Below are positions 1 to 10,652 of a stretch of 64,000 nucleotides of DNA, one piece after another. Origin of the DNA: Bathynomus jamesi. Lineage: Eukaryota; Arthropoda; Malacostraca; Isopoda; Cirolanidae. The stretch's first letter is position 1, and each line of letters begins with the position of its first letter. The DNA lies in assembly GCA_023014485.1 (NCBI GenBank), contig JAJOZX010006156.1, positions 90,001-154,000 of the forward strand, read 5' to 3'. The notes beneath the pieces are model-generated. The model searched no databases. It saw nothing but the letters and a program-made list of their open reading frames with translations, and was not told where the DNA came from. The position numbers and the translations under genes were made by a program.

Positions 1-465
1 TTGTAGTGAATACTCTTATTTTAGTTTCAAGATAAATGTTAATTTTACCGTCTTGAATTTCGAATAGTTATAAATTCATTTTAAATTAGTTACCCCATTA
101 TAATTCAATTGTGAACCACATTAATACTAATTTATATGTATACTATATTATTTTATTGTATGTAAACATAATTAATTATATATCACAATTGTCAGTTAAT
201 TATTTATATTCAAATATTTATTTTAATCTAATACCATGTCCATTTTGCAAAATAATAGAAAACCAAAGGTTATATTTTCCACCTTTGGTACTGTCGCAGT
301 TTCGCCTAACGGACTCAATACGGCTAGTGAGATAATCACTGTTGGCACTTAACTAGCGGCAGTGCTTATGGCTACATCATCCAGGTTAACCTATACCGGA
401 TAGATGCGCTACGGTCCCAAGCCGTAGCTTGCCTAGGCCAACGACGACGACGACGTAAACCAACA
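1..465 (+). repeat. 5' LTR of the Gypsy element
   Basis: It matches 4601-5066 almost base for base, differing by scattered single-base indels. It starts near TGTAGTGAATACTC and ends in AAACCAACA. The first bases of the LTR probably lie just left of the window. Confidence 0.93.
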
Positions 466-484
466 ATTGGTGACCCCGGCTGGA
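466..484 (+). other. Candidate primer binding site
   Basis: ATTGGTGACCCCGGCTGG follows the 5' LTR directly, the position of the minus-strand primer site in LTR elements. TGGTGACCC-type starts are common in arthropod Gypsy elements. The primer tRNA was not identified. Confidence 0.5.
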
Positions 485-700
485 TTACCCCTTCTACCCG
501 AACGACTAGGACTAGACTGTAATGTCGTTCGTGCCCATCACCCCATTCACCCGAACGACTAGGACTAGACTGTAACGTCGTTCGTGCCCACCACCCCCTT
601 CACCCGAGCGACTAGGACCAGACTGTAACGTCGTTCGTGCCCACCCCCTTCACCCGAGCGACTAGGACCAGACTGTAATGTCGCTCGTGCCCTCTGCCCC
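485..700 (+). repeat. Leader tandem repeat, about 57 bp x 4
   Basis: Four consecutive copies of a unit containing CCCGARCGACTAGGAC, AGACTGTAA and GTCGTTCGTGCCC lie between the primer site and gag. The copies differ by a few substitutions. Each unit carries the short inverted motif ACGAC..GTCGT, so an RNA hairpin per unit is possible. Its role is unknown. Confidence 0.85.
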
Positions 701-873
701 TCACCCCTGCCCGTGCGCTCTGTGCCTGCGCTCGTCTCAACCTCCACTCCTTCGTTGGTAACTTGTCGTCTTGCTTGTACGTCAGCAAGCATAGGAGAAG
801 ATGCCTGACGACGCTGGTGCCTTCTCCCACTTGAGCGTAAACTCCCCGTCTTCTGGCCGGGTGATCCATTTAT

Positions 874-1560
874 TTGGTTCACCAAGTGGAATCACAATTC
901 AACTTGGGAAGGATCACCGCTAGCAGGACGAAATACGATCATGTTTTGTCCTCTCTACCAGCGAGCATCATCTCTGAAGTCCGTGACGTCATCGTATCTA
1001 CTTCCACGAGTGAGGACCCGTACAACGATCTGAAGTCTGCCATCCTGTGCCGCACCACTGTCTCCGAGCGTGAGAAACTACATCAGTTAATCTCAAAAGA
1101 AGAACTTGGAGACCGTAAGCCACTCAAATGCTGAGGGCTATGCAGTGCGCTCTAGGCGAACGCGCACAAACCTTCGATAAGGACATCTTTAGACAGTTGT
1201 TCTTGCAGAAACTTCCTCCATCAGCTCAGCGTGTCTTGGCCACTATGGATCCTGCTACTTCAGTTGATAAACTAGCAGAAACTGCCGACAAAGTAGTGGA
1301 GATTGACACAGCTCCGTCAACAACGTGAACACACAATCGGAACTGGAGTTGAAAGTGAAAGAGTTAAGTCAACGACTCAACCACGTTTGTTCTCTGCTAC
1401 AAAATCAACGGCAAAGAAGCCATTCTCGGTCAGATTTACGAAGAGGCATCGTTCGAGTTCCGGGAAGATCTGCTTCTACCACTCGAAATTTGGAAAGAAG
1501 GCTAGGAAGTGCATCTCCCCTTGCAATTTTTCGTCGGAAAACCCCAGCAGCGAGTCCTAA
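874..1560 (+). pseudogene. gag: Gypsy gag remnant
   Basis: The translated frames hold a capsid-type region of arthropod Gypsy elements: a stretch around DHVLSSLP, then SEREKLHQLISKEELGDRKP, and after a frameshift near 1130 a second part with LFLQKLPPSAQRVLA. The order and motifs match the usual gag of these elements, with EELGDRKP followed by an LP..A helix. A basic, nucleocapsid-like region follows in other frames, and no clear CCHC knuckle was seen. At least two frameshifts break it. Confidence 0.75.
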
Positions 1561-1830
1561 TGGCGTCTAGTACTCGCACTGCCAACCTGTTATTCATAAA
1601 GGACAGGAACTCTGGTGTCAATTTCTTGGTCGATACCGTAGCGTCAGTCAGTGTATTCCCTCAAAAATCTGGTCATACGCACTCGGAATCTCCGCCTCTA
1701 TACGCTGCTAACGGTTCACGCATACCCACGTACGGTACTCAGTCGCGTGAACTAACTTGGGCCTTCACCGATCCTTCAAGTGGATTTTCATCTGTGCTCA
1801 AGTGCGGCATCCCATAATCGGCGCTGACTT
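1561..1830 (+). pseudogene. Gypsy aspartic protease remnant
   Basis: The region encodes NFLVDTVASVSVFP, the position of the retropepsin active site FLVDTGAxxSVxP, followed by an AANGSRIPTYG segment typical of Gypsy proteases. The active-site glycine codon reads GTA (Val), giving DTVA instead of DTGA, which would be expected to inactivate it. The frame is lost near 1815. The change is seen directly; loss of activity is inferred. Confidence 0.75.
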
Positions 1831-1849
1831 CCTCCAGCATTTCAACTCC

Positions 1850-3480
1850 TGGTGGATCTTGACAAGCGACGCTTATGCGACCAGGCCACACTGCTTTCTG
1901 TTCTTGCCAAACAGGTTGCCCTTCCGGACGCCTCGAACTCTGCACTTTCCCTCGTTCCCCCTATTCCATGTCACCAGTGCCTTTTCCAGCGATATCCAGG
2001 AATTCTTCAACCGATGCAGATGGGTGATACCATTAAGCACACCATTACCCATCACATTACAACAAAAGGTCCCCCTGTGTTTGCAAAACCCAGACGTCTT
2101 TCCCCGGACAAACTGAAAGCTGCCAAATCGGAATTCCAGCTTATGCTGGATCTTGGGATAATAAGACCTTCCAAAAGCAGTTGGTCCTCTCCCCTACACC
2201 TGGTCCAGAAGAAGTCAGGAGACTGGGACCATGTGGGGATTACCGGTTTTTAAATTCGACAACCATCCCGGACCGATATCCGGTACCAAATGTCCAAGAC
2301 TTTACTTCTCTTCTCCACGGCAAATCTATCTTCAGTAAATAGATCTCGTTAAGGCTTTCCACCACATTCCCGTAGAGCCTTCGGATATTCCCAAGACTGC
2401 AGTTTGTACACCATTTGGGTTATTCGAATTTTGAAGATGCCGTTCGGGCTACGGAATGCTGCGCAAACCTTTCAGAGGTTTTAATAGATGAGGTCACCAG
2501 AGGCTTAGACTTTGTTTATGCCTACATCGATGATTTGCTTGTGGCCAGCTCAACGGAAGAGGAACATAAGGAACATCTTTCACTCCTTTTTCAACGCTTA
2601 GAACAATACGGTGTTACTATTAATGCATCTAAGTGTGTGTTTGCACAGCCAACCTTGGAATTTCTTGGTCACACGATTTCGCAGCACGGAATTACCCCCC
2701 TTCAGGACAAGTGTGAAGTGATAAAAAATTACCCTATGCCAAATAATCAGCGTGAGTTACGTCGGTTTCTAGGTTTGGTAAATTATTACCACAAGTTCAT
2801 TAAAAACTGTGCCAGTGTTCTTGCTCCTCTACACGCTATGATCACACACAAACGCAAGGTAACGAAATTGGTATGGTGTAGCGATAGTTTACAGGCGTTC
2901 GACAATGCCAAAAATGCTATCAATAGTGCATTGTCTCTGTCATTTCCTATCAGTGATGCCCCCCTAACTCTGACGGTCGATGCATCAGATGTTGCGATCG
3001 GTGGAGTGTTGGAACAAACCATTAACGGTCAACAAGCACCCATCGCGTTTTACTCGAAAAAGCTGCAGCCAGCCCAAACGCGTTATAGTGCTTTCGGACG
3101 TGAACTTCTTGCTATTTACTTAAACGTGAAGCATTTTCAACATTTCCTTGAAGGCCGAGAGTTTTGTGTTTTTACCGACCACAAACCTTTGGTCACTGTC
3201 TTCAATAAAAACAGCTGTAACCACTCTCCCAGAGTCATCAGGCAACTCGATTATATCTCGCAATTTACCACAGATATCCGCCACATCAAAGGTGTCTTGA
3301 ACACTCCAGCGGATGCACTTTCAAGAATAGAGATTACTTCTGTTACCCTCAGCTCTACACTGTGGAATGCTATTGCACAGGATCAAGATAAGGATACGGA
3401 ACTACAAGACCTGCTCAGAGAAGACTCCACTCACTCACTTTCCCTCAAGAAAATGAGTATGCCAGGATTGTCTGTGCCCC
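1850..3480 (+). pseudogene. pol: Gypsy reverse transcriptase and RNase H remnant
   Basis: The first part (to about 2250) holds the RT entry segment with FAKPRRLSP and SSWSSPLHLVQKKSGDW. The frame then breaks near 2250 and again near 2340-2415. The longest intact stretch (2415-3746) has the RT catalytic box FVYAYIDDLLVAS, the thumb FLGHTISQHGI and RRFLGLVNYYHKFI, and then RNase H with LTVDASDVAIGGVL and FTDHKPL. Upstream frameshifts and in-frame stops, for example at about 2340, show that it is dead. Confidence 0.9.
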
Positions 3481-3484
3481 TCTA

Positions 3485-4580
3485 TTGCGACGTATCAACA
3501 GCTGCTATTCGCCCTTATGTCCCTCCATGTCACAGAAAGCAGTCTTCACGGATCTTCATAAGCCCTCCCATCCTGGTATCCGTGCTTCGCAACACCTGGT
3601 TACCTCTCGCTTTGTTTGGCCCTCGATGCGGAAGGATGTCAAACATTGGACCAAAACGTGCCTTGCCTGCCAGCGTGCCAAAGTCCAAAGGCACACCAGG
3701 TCCCCCTTTGACGCATTTCCGCCCCCATCCCAGCGATTTGAGGTAATTCATGTAGACATTGTTGGCCCTCTTCCAGTGATTCAAGGCCAACGTTATCTGC
3801 TCACCTGTCTCGACCGCTTTTCCAGATGGCCTGAAGCCATCCCACTTCCTGATATCCAAGCGGACACTGTTGCAAGAGCCTTTCTTCATGGATGGGTATC
3901 AAGATTTGGATTGCCGACAAAAGTCATCACTGACCAAGGTCGCCAATTTGAGTCTTCGCTTTGGAAGAAGTTTACCAGCTTGTTGGGTACAGTACATGCG
4001 CATACCTGTGCGTATCATCCGCAAGCTAACGGCCTCGTCGAACGCTTCCATCGCCAGCTGAAGTCATCCCTTATGTGTCACGAAGACTCCCATTGGATGG
4101 ATAAGCTTCCACTCGTTTGCTTGGTATTCGCTCTGCATTTAAGAGTGATCTGAAGACTACAGCGCTGAACTAGTCTATGGAACAACACTGCGGCTACCAG
4201 GTGGCTACTTCACTGCAGGGGATAAGTCATGTGATCCTACGGAATTCGCTCAAACACTTTCCTCTCACATGCAGTCCCTTCAGCCTGTTCCCCCTCGATT
4301 GACTAGCCAACAGAACATCTTTGTTTCCCCAGCCCTCCAATCTTGCACCCACGTTTTCGTTCGTGTACCTCTCCCAAAACGGCCTCTCCAATGTCCATAT
4401 GACGGACCCTATGAAGTTCTCCGACGTACGCGCAAATCATTCCTCATCCAGCGCGGTTCCAAGGTCGACAAGGTTTCTATCGATCGTCTTAAGCCTGCGT
4501 TTTTGGAATCAACCTTAAGCGAGGTACATGTAGCTACCAAAAAGGTTCAGCGGAAATCTGTGTCGTTCGGAACTCTTTGA
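3485..4580 (+). pseudogene. Gypsy integrase remnant
   Basis: The region holds an integrase zinc-binding end (HPGIRASQHL..CLACQRAK) and a catalytic core with HVDIVGPLP (first Asp), ITDQGRQFES (second Asp) and ANGLVERFHRQLK (Glu). It is broken near 4150, and the C-terminal part continues in another frame with PYDGPYEVLRR, the usual C-terminal SH3-like segment of Gypsy integrase, up to 4580. It was translated as one polyprotein with RT, but frame changes now separate the two. Confidence 0.88.
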
Positions 4581-4585
4581 ACTTC

Positions 4586-4600
4586 CTCTCTGGTGGGGAG
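4586..4600 (+). other. Polypurine tract
   Basis: The purine-rich TGGTGGGGAG run lies directly before the 3' LTR, where plus-strand priming occurs in LTR elements. Confidence 0.55.
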
Positions 4601-5066
4601 TGTGTAGTGAATACTCTTATTTTAGTTTCAAGATAAATGTTAATTTTACCGTCTTGAATTTCGGAATAGTTATAAATTCATTTTAAATTAGTTACCCCAT
4701 TATAATTCAATTGTGACCACATTAATACTAATTTTATGTATACTATATTATTTTATTGTATGTAAACATAATTAATTATATACAATTGTCAGTTAATTAT
4801 TTATATTCAAATATTTATTTTAATCTAATACCATGTCCATTTTGCAAATAAATAATAGAAAACCAAAGGTTATATTTTCCACCTTTGGTACTGTCGCAGT
4901 TTCGCCTAACGGACTCAATACGGCTAGTGAGATAATCACTGGTTGGCACTTAACTAGCGGCAGTGCTTATGGCTACATCATCCAGGTTAACCTATACCGG
5001 ATAGATGCGCTACGGTCCCAAGCCGTAGCTTGCCTAGGCCAACGACGACGACGACGTAAACCAACA
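4601..5066 (+). repeat. 3' LTR of the Gypsy element
   Basis: This is the direct-repeat partner of 1-465. It starts TGTGTAGTGAATAC and ends AAACCAACA, giving the usual TG..CA boundaries. Confidence 0.93.
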
Positions 5067-6066
5067 AGCTCTTCTTCCTTTATTTTAATTTTTCATTTTC
5101 CTCTATAGGTGACGTATCATTGCAGCAGCCTGCTCAAATTTTGAACAATAGCAGTTTTACGACTCAAGTGTCGAAGTTAAAAGCTCTATTTCCAGTTTGA
5201 TTTCTTAGTTTATTTTTTGTGGAAGTTACTAAAGAAATTACACATTGAACTGTAGCTCTACTAACAAGTAAACCTTAAACAATTAATACAAATGAGGCGT
5301 CGCCTTCCGGAGGTGTTTTATCGCCGCGACAATGAATTTTTCTTTTATGGCCGAAAAATGTAGCCCAAAGCCCAATTTTTAAAATTAACTAATAAAACGT
5401 AGACCCTGTCTGAATTCAGGCGAAGGCCCTAGGCCAGATGCGTACCTCAAATGAACGAAAACATCTATTACGAACGCAGTAATCACGAATCATGATTAAA
5501 AACAGCCTAATTGATTTCCACCCAGAACGAAAATGAAACATTATTCTTCTATTGTCGAAGAATAATATAGAAGTTGTACACGGAATAGAATGTTCAAAAA
5601 CATTTCCCAACGTAATATCGCGCATGAGAGAGAAAAAAAAGCATATAATGAAGAAGAGTTTATGAAAATAAAAATTATGTAGATTTTGTGTGAATTTATT
5701 ATTTTTATTGTTTATTAAATCGAATAAAAATAAATGTAAATTAAGGTTTTGTGTTTATTATAGCAAAGTAGCGCGAACACTTAAAATTTCGCCCGCTGAC
5801 ATTTACTGTAAATAAACCCAGAAAGTAGCATGTAGCCCAAAGAGATACTTCAGTAGCGCGATTGGTTTAAAATTAGCTCGATTTGCGACTTATCGCCCAA
5901 TTTAGCATACCCGCTACACTTCGTTGTTTTCTTCTTTAGAACTTTGGTTTGCATTCTCCAAAATTCTCCGATTTTCTTTATTCTTATTCCAAATTGTGGC
6001 TTCTCATTAAAACATTGTTAACAGATACTTTAATAATTACTACTTTTATATTTCTCTATGAATGGT
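5067..6066. other. AT-rich intergenic stretch
   Basis: No gene, known repeat or long reading frame with family motifs was recognised here. The last six bases (AATGGT, 6061-6066) form the left target duplication of the palindromic element. Confidence 0.6.
6061..6066. repeat. Left 6-bp target duplication
   Basis: AATGGT directly precedes the terminal AGTAGTATAG. It matches AATGAT at 18682-18687 at five of six positions. Confidence 0.6.
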
Positions 6067-6126
6067 AGTAGTATAGCCGCAAAAGGGGAGAGTGCAGGAG
6101 TGTTGCAGGTTATTATGTAATGTTGC

Positions 6127-6265
6127 GAAGGGGGGTGGGGGTTGTTGCAAAGGGGGGTGGGGGTTGTTGCAAAGGGGGGTGGGGGTTGTTGCAAAGGGGT
6201 TGTTGCAAAGGGGGGTGGGGGGAAACCTTGGAGGCGGGCGTTATCCCCCAAGAGAAAGGAGGAGA
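6127..6265 (+). repeat. Subterminal G-rich minisatellite, left
   Basis: Four to five copies of a roughly 22-bp unit (TTGCAAAGGGGGGTGGGGG) lie about 60 bp inside the element end. Runs of five to six G at short spacing fit the pattern of G-quadruplex-forming DNA. The mirror copy is at 18545-18625. Confidence 0.85.
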
Positions 6266-6299
6266 GGTGTTCACCTGGCAGGAGCCAAGTGCACATTTT

Positions 6300-6417
6300 T
6301 TTTTTTTTTTTTCTGTTTAAAGTGCTTTCAACCCTGCTGGATTATTGACACCATTTTTTTTTTTTTTTTAGTAGAGAAAGATGGTGAAAGAAAAGTAGGA
6401 GAAGTAAAAGGCATCCA
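6300..6417 (-). mobile_element. SINE-like retroposon insertion, left arm only
   Basis: The insert begins with a T run (a poly-A tail read on this strand) and contains AACCCTGCTGGATTATTGAC. It is flanked by the direct repeat CCAAGTGCACATT at about 6287 and 6417, a target duplication of roughly 13 bp. The right arm has the site empty near 18480. A second copy of the repeat lies at 23028-23103. Confidence 0.75.
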
Positions 6418-6479
6418 AGTGCACATTAAGACTTCCAGCCGGGCTGGCGTTGTTTTATAGGCTCCTAATCAGCCAGAAT

Positions 6480-6850
6480 CAGCCAGTTGGCTGAGCCAAG
6501 GTGAGAGAGACGCCTGAAGGAGAGAGAGAGACAGCTGAAGGAGAGAGAGCTGAAGAAGAGAGAGATGCCTGTAGGAGGGAGAGACGCCTGAAGGAGAGAG
6601 GATAGGTACACATGCAGGAGGTACACACACACATACGCACACATGCAGGAGTACACATGCAGTAGGTACACATGCTGGATGTACACACATACGCACACAT
6701 GCAGGAGTACACATGCTGGATGTACACATGCAGTACACATGCTGGAGGCAAACATGCAGGAGAGAGAGAGAGAGACACCTGAAGGAGGAAGATACATGCA
6801 GGAGAGAGAGAGAGAGACACCTGAAGGAGGGAGGAGACACCTGAAGGACA
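6480..6850 (+). repeat. GA-rich and ACATGC minisatellites, left arm
   Basis: Interleaved repeats of AGACGCCTGAAGGAGAG and of ACACATGCAGGAGTAC/ACATGCTGGATGT are present. They are mirrored at 18045-18420 and explain the long but meaningless open frames there. Confidence 0.85.
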
Positions 6851-7714
6851 GAGTGGAGTTCTCCCCAATTATTTTCGTTTCCCTAACCTAAGAGGCCACT
6901 AAGGGGTTTACCAAAGGGCCAGAAATAGAAGGAGCAGAGCTCCTTACTCGGCCGGAGCCGAGGGGGAATGGTTCTTCACCAGCTTCGCGATCTTTTATAA
7001 TCCTCTATTCTGGCTGAGTTGCCAGATAGCGCAAGGTATTCCAGATAGCGCCATGTGTCCATTAATCGTGTAACACATATATGACGGCTGTTATTCCAAA
7101 TGTACTTGTATATATAATAAACTAATGAACCATATAAAATACCACAATATATATTTATGGTTATTCAAGATTCAACCGTATAAAATAACACAAGCGCCTC
7201 TTTCATTACGCTTTAATAGAATTAACAAAGTTACCCTATTTCGTTAGACAGAAAACGAATTTTATAAGGGTTACCCAACGAATTATGAGAGCATCACCGA
7301 ATTAAAACTTTTATGGGTAACTATATCGACATAAGCTTATTATTGTAACGTTTGCTCCCAATATAAATTTTCCTAAATAACAGTAAAACCAATTAATTTA
7401 ATTATGAAACTTCATTTAAATAATTTACGATACAATTCCAACAAACGAGATGAAAACTTATGAAACATATAGCCTCATTCCTGCGACGAAAAAATGAAAA
7501 AAATGACGAAAAATAAAGAAATTATTCATTTGGAATTGCCCAAGCCACTATAGCGGGGTCGGAGAATATCTGTTCTTTTAAACATCTTATTTCTGCTTAT
7601 TAAATAACTTTTTAGACACTTGATTTTTATTATAAATATTTAAGTCACGAATAACAGTGGGAAAACGTCCGGAAAAGAAAATTATGAAACATCTCCTTCC
7701 AGACCACTCTTGAT

Positions 7715-7726
7715 ATATATATATTA

Positions 7727-7769
<43 letters not shown>

Positions 7770-7800
7770 AATAAACAACTCATGCACACACACACACACA
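7715..7800. repeat. (AT)n and (AC)n microsatellite, left arm
   Basis: An interrupted AT run is followed by CACACACACA. The mirror position on the right arm is 17090-17175, with a longer AT run. Confidence 0.9.
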
Positions 7801-8534
7801 CGATGAAAGGCAGAAACTAAATCAGTTCGAATCGTGTCCCTGGAGACCTTTTTCGTTCGAATCGTGTCCCTAGAGACCTTGTTCGAGCAGAAACCACCAC
7901 AGACTCCAGATATTAATTTTATCATTGTTATTACTTCTACAAATATTTACGCGTATTTTGTATGGTGTCATATAGAAATATAATGATGAGATGCTTTTTT
8001 AAAATATAATTTGAAGCCAATTAAATTCTACTTATTAATAAATAACTTTTTACACACAAACTACATCTTAATTGCAAACACCTTGCACATCAATTCTTAT
8101 TATCATTATTATTATTATTTCTACAATGAAACGGGGTCGGGCCGAAGAACGGGTAAGAGATCTCCCCCCCAATATATATATATATATATGAAAATTAGTG
8201 TTGAGTGTTCCTGAGGATGTCATTAGACGAAAGCGCTTGAGCATCATTTTGTGTTTCCTTTCCTTCGTGGTTTTATTCATCATATATATATTATATATAT
8301 ATATAATATAAATTGAATTTACCGTGGTACACCATGTTTGGCAAACGCTTTAGTGGTGCAAGCCTCATTTACTGATGCATATTATATCTATCGGGCAAAT
8401 AACTTTTAATTCAGTCACTGATTGACCCTCTAATACCGCAACAGCACAAATTATTGAGTAGAATGTTGTGTTCTATTACATCAAACACTTACTCATACCC
8501 ACTGCCATCATTTTCTTTTATCATAACTCAGCCG

Positions 8535-8605
8535 AGCAACTACGTTAAGCGACGTTGGATCTGAGTGGTAGTTGGATGGGGAGTCATCCACCGCAGCAGA
8601 TAATT
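8535..8605 (+). repeat. 5S rRNA-like SINE fragment, left arm
   Basis: TACGTTAAGCGACG followed by GTAGTTGGATGGGGAGTC resembles the internal control region of 5S rRNA (GTTAAGC..GTTGGATGGGAGAC). This suggests a SINE3-type (5S-derived) SINE. The mirror copy is at 16298-16350, and a fuller relative is at 19440-19585. Confidence 0.6.
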
Positions 8606-8827
8606 TACATTCGATAAATGTAATGAAATAATTAAATAAAATATGCATTTATTTTTATATCACGGATGGAGTCGATGTAGACAATGCAGGTCCTGAGCTT
8701 AAATTATCTAAAACCATAACAATACAAATTATTTCAATAGAATATTATGGTCTATTACATTACTACACCCTTGCCCAGATCCATTACCAATAACCTCAAT
8801 TTAGTAATAATAACAATTATCTCTCAT

Positions 8828-8828
8828 A

Positions 8829-8891
<63 letters not shown>
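8828..8891. repeat. (AT)n microsatellite, left arm
   Basis: A pure AT dinucleotide run, mirrored at 16006-16052 with a different length. Confidence 0.95.
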
Positions 8892-8894
<3 letters not shown>

Positions 8895-9017
8895 AGAGAG
8901 CGAGAGTTTTGTTCAAATAAAGGATTCAATTTATAATGAAAAGGTACGACTTGGGATGTCATTCGATTACTGAGAGTTATTAGCAATGAAGTTCAGTAGA
9001 GATTACCCCATAGGACA

Positions 9018-9664
9018 CGTAGGGTGCCCATTTATCTGCCAACCACTTTCTTTTATTATGTGTAATGACCACCTTAGACCTACAGTTTAACGTGGAACCA
9101 TCAACAGCCCAGCGTCTTAACCACTAGGACACATAGGGTGCCCATTTATCTGCCAACCACTTTCTTTTATTATGTGGAATGACCACCTTAGACCTACAGT
9201 TTAACGTGGAACCATCAACACCCCCAGCGTCTTAACCACTAGAACACGTAGGGTGCCCATTTATCTGCCAACCACTTTATTTTATTATGTGTAATGACCA
9301 CCTTAGACCTACAGTTTAACTCCGAACCATCAACAGCCCAGCGTCTTAACCACTAGGACACGTAGGGTGCCCATTTATCTGCCAACCACTTTATTTTATT
9401 ATGTGTAATGACCACCTTAGACCTACAGTTTAACGTGGAACCATCAACAGCCCAGCGTCTTAACCACTAGGACACATAGGGTGCCCATTTATCTGCCAAC
9501 CACTTTATTTTATTATGTGTAATGACCACCTTAGACCTACAGTTTAACTCCGAACCATCAACAGCCCAGCGTCTTAACCACTAGGACACGTAGGGTGCCC
9601 ATTTATCTGCCAACCACTTTATTTTATTATGTGTAATGACCACCTTAGACCTACAGTTTAACGT
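9018..9664 (-). repeat. SINE-derived tandem array, 6 copies, left arm
   Basis: Six tandem copies of a roughly 115-bp unit are present. On the minus strand each reads CCTAGTGGTTAAGACGCTGG..GGTTCCACGTTAAACTGTAGG. The TAGTGGTTAAGACGCTGG part looks like a tRNA D-arm/A-box, and the tail resembles the SINE segment at 19440-19585. The right arm has four copies at 15470-15885. Confidence 0.85.
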
Positions 9665-10034
9665 TGAAACCGAATGTTATTTTTAAAATATAATTATGAT
9701 ATATTTCTTTATACCCTCTCGATTACATTAGTGACTAATGATGCGGGAAATTGAGTAAATGGAAATATTATTTTCTCGAAAACTATGGGTGATAGAAAAC
9801 TTCTGAAACCATATTTGGAATCAGTATCAAAAGTTCTATACGAATCACCAAATAATTTTCAAAGGAGAATAAGAGCATTAATTCTATTAGTGAAAATATA
9901 AAGATGCAATTACTCGTCCGTACCCGTTATAGCGGAATGGTACACGTCATAGCTCCACCCAGCTACATCGGCAGCCAATCACGACGAACATCTGGTCTTT
10001 TGGGCGGAGCTTGAACTATCTGTGAAGTGTAAAA

Positions 10035-10200
10035 GGCTCTTTATTTCAAGAAATCGATTCGGGACAATGCTCTTTTTACAATATCAATGCCCAAGTCTTC
10101 TTCATTTGACCAATAATATCCTTCAGACGGCAATCGATGGTATCCTGTGAATAACAGTATTCCAAAAAATTGCTTTCATTTCATCCATGGACACAGTAAT
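10035..10200 (-). pseudogene. piggyBac-like transposase fragment, left arm
   Basis: This is the mirror of 14935-15090, where the same sequence on the + strand encodes GYHRLPSEGHYW. That is the conserved N-terminal catalytic-domain segment of piggyBac/PGBD transposases. It is an isolated fragment with one frameshift. Confidence 0.6.
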
Positions 10201-10544
10201 ACAGCACTGAATAGAAGCTAATTATAAAAGAAAATGGGCTTTTGGTACAACTTGCATAATTATGATAGAGTCCTAGTCCAAACGTATTTGTCACACAGTT
10301 TACAAATTAGTTGACAAATTTATGAAAAAAGTGTGTGGAAACCATTCATGTGCAAAAGTCTTAGTTTGATAAATATGGTAAATGTGGTACACAGTAGCTC
10401 TTTAGTTAATTTCAAGAAAAATTTAGACACTTTCATGAGTGAAAGAGATAGTTTGTATATTTTATATCGTGTATATCCTTAGTTTCAGTTTTGTAGGCTC
10501 TTTTGGTGGATGTAAATAGTTGTATATTAATTAGCTAGTTTGAG

Positions 10545-10652
10545 GGTCTTCCGGAACGCTTCTTGTGGACATTCTGAACAGTTCCATCGGCTTCAAACTT
10601 ATCTCTAATTCGAGTGATGGTAAGTCGCATTGGTGGATCTGTTTGTCTCGTC
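10545..10652 (-). pseudogene. Tc1/mariner transposase HTH fragment, left arm
   Basis: The minus strand encodes TRLTITRIRDKFEADGTV and then KKRSGRPS, the helix-turn-helix and GRPR-like hinge of Tc1/mariner-type transposases. It stops right after. The mirror copy is at 14485-14594. Confidence 0.65.

Larger units (their letters stand above)
1..5066 (+). mobile_element. Ty3/Gypsy LTR retrotransposon, decayed
   Basis: The element has near-identical direct LTRs at both ends, with gag, protease, reverse transcriptase, RNase H and integrase remnants in that order between them. Protease-RT-RNaseH-integrase is the Ty3/Gypsy order. All reading frames are broken by frameshifts or stops, so this copy is not autonomous. 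No env-like reading frame follows integrase. The 5' LTR starts at or just before the window edge, so the left target duplication cannot be checked. Confidence 0.93.

Noticed and set aside
565..885. Overlapping open frames on the minus strand of the Gypsy leader
   Set aside because: They arise from the leader tandem repeat and have no family features or start context. The region is 5' leader on the other strand.
6092..6460. Gly/Val-rich open frames at the element end
   Set aside because: They are translations of the G-rich minisatellite and the inserted T runs, not proteins.
6465..6891. Cys/His-rich open frames resembling zinc-rich proteins (also 18001-18438)
   Set aside because: They are translations of the ACATGC and GA minisatellites in all frames on both strands, with no coding signature.
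9018..9664. CRISPR-like array
   Set aside because: The units are contiguous 115-bp tandem copies without unique spacers, in eukaryotic DNA.
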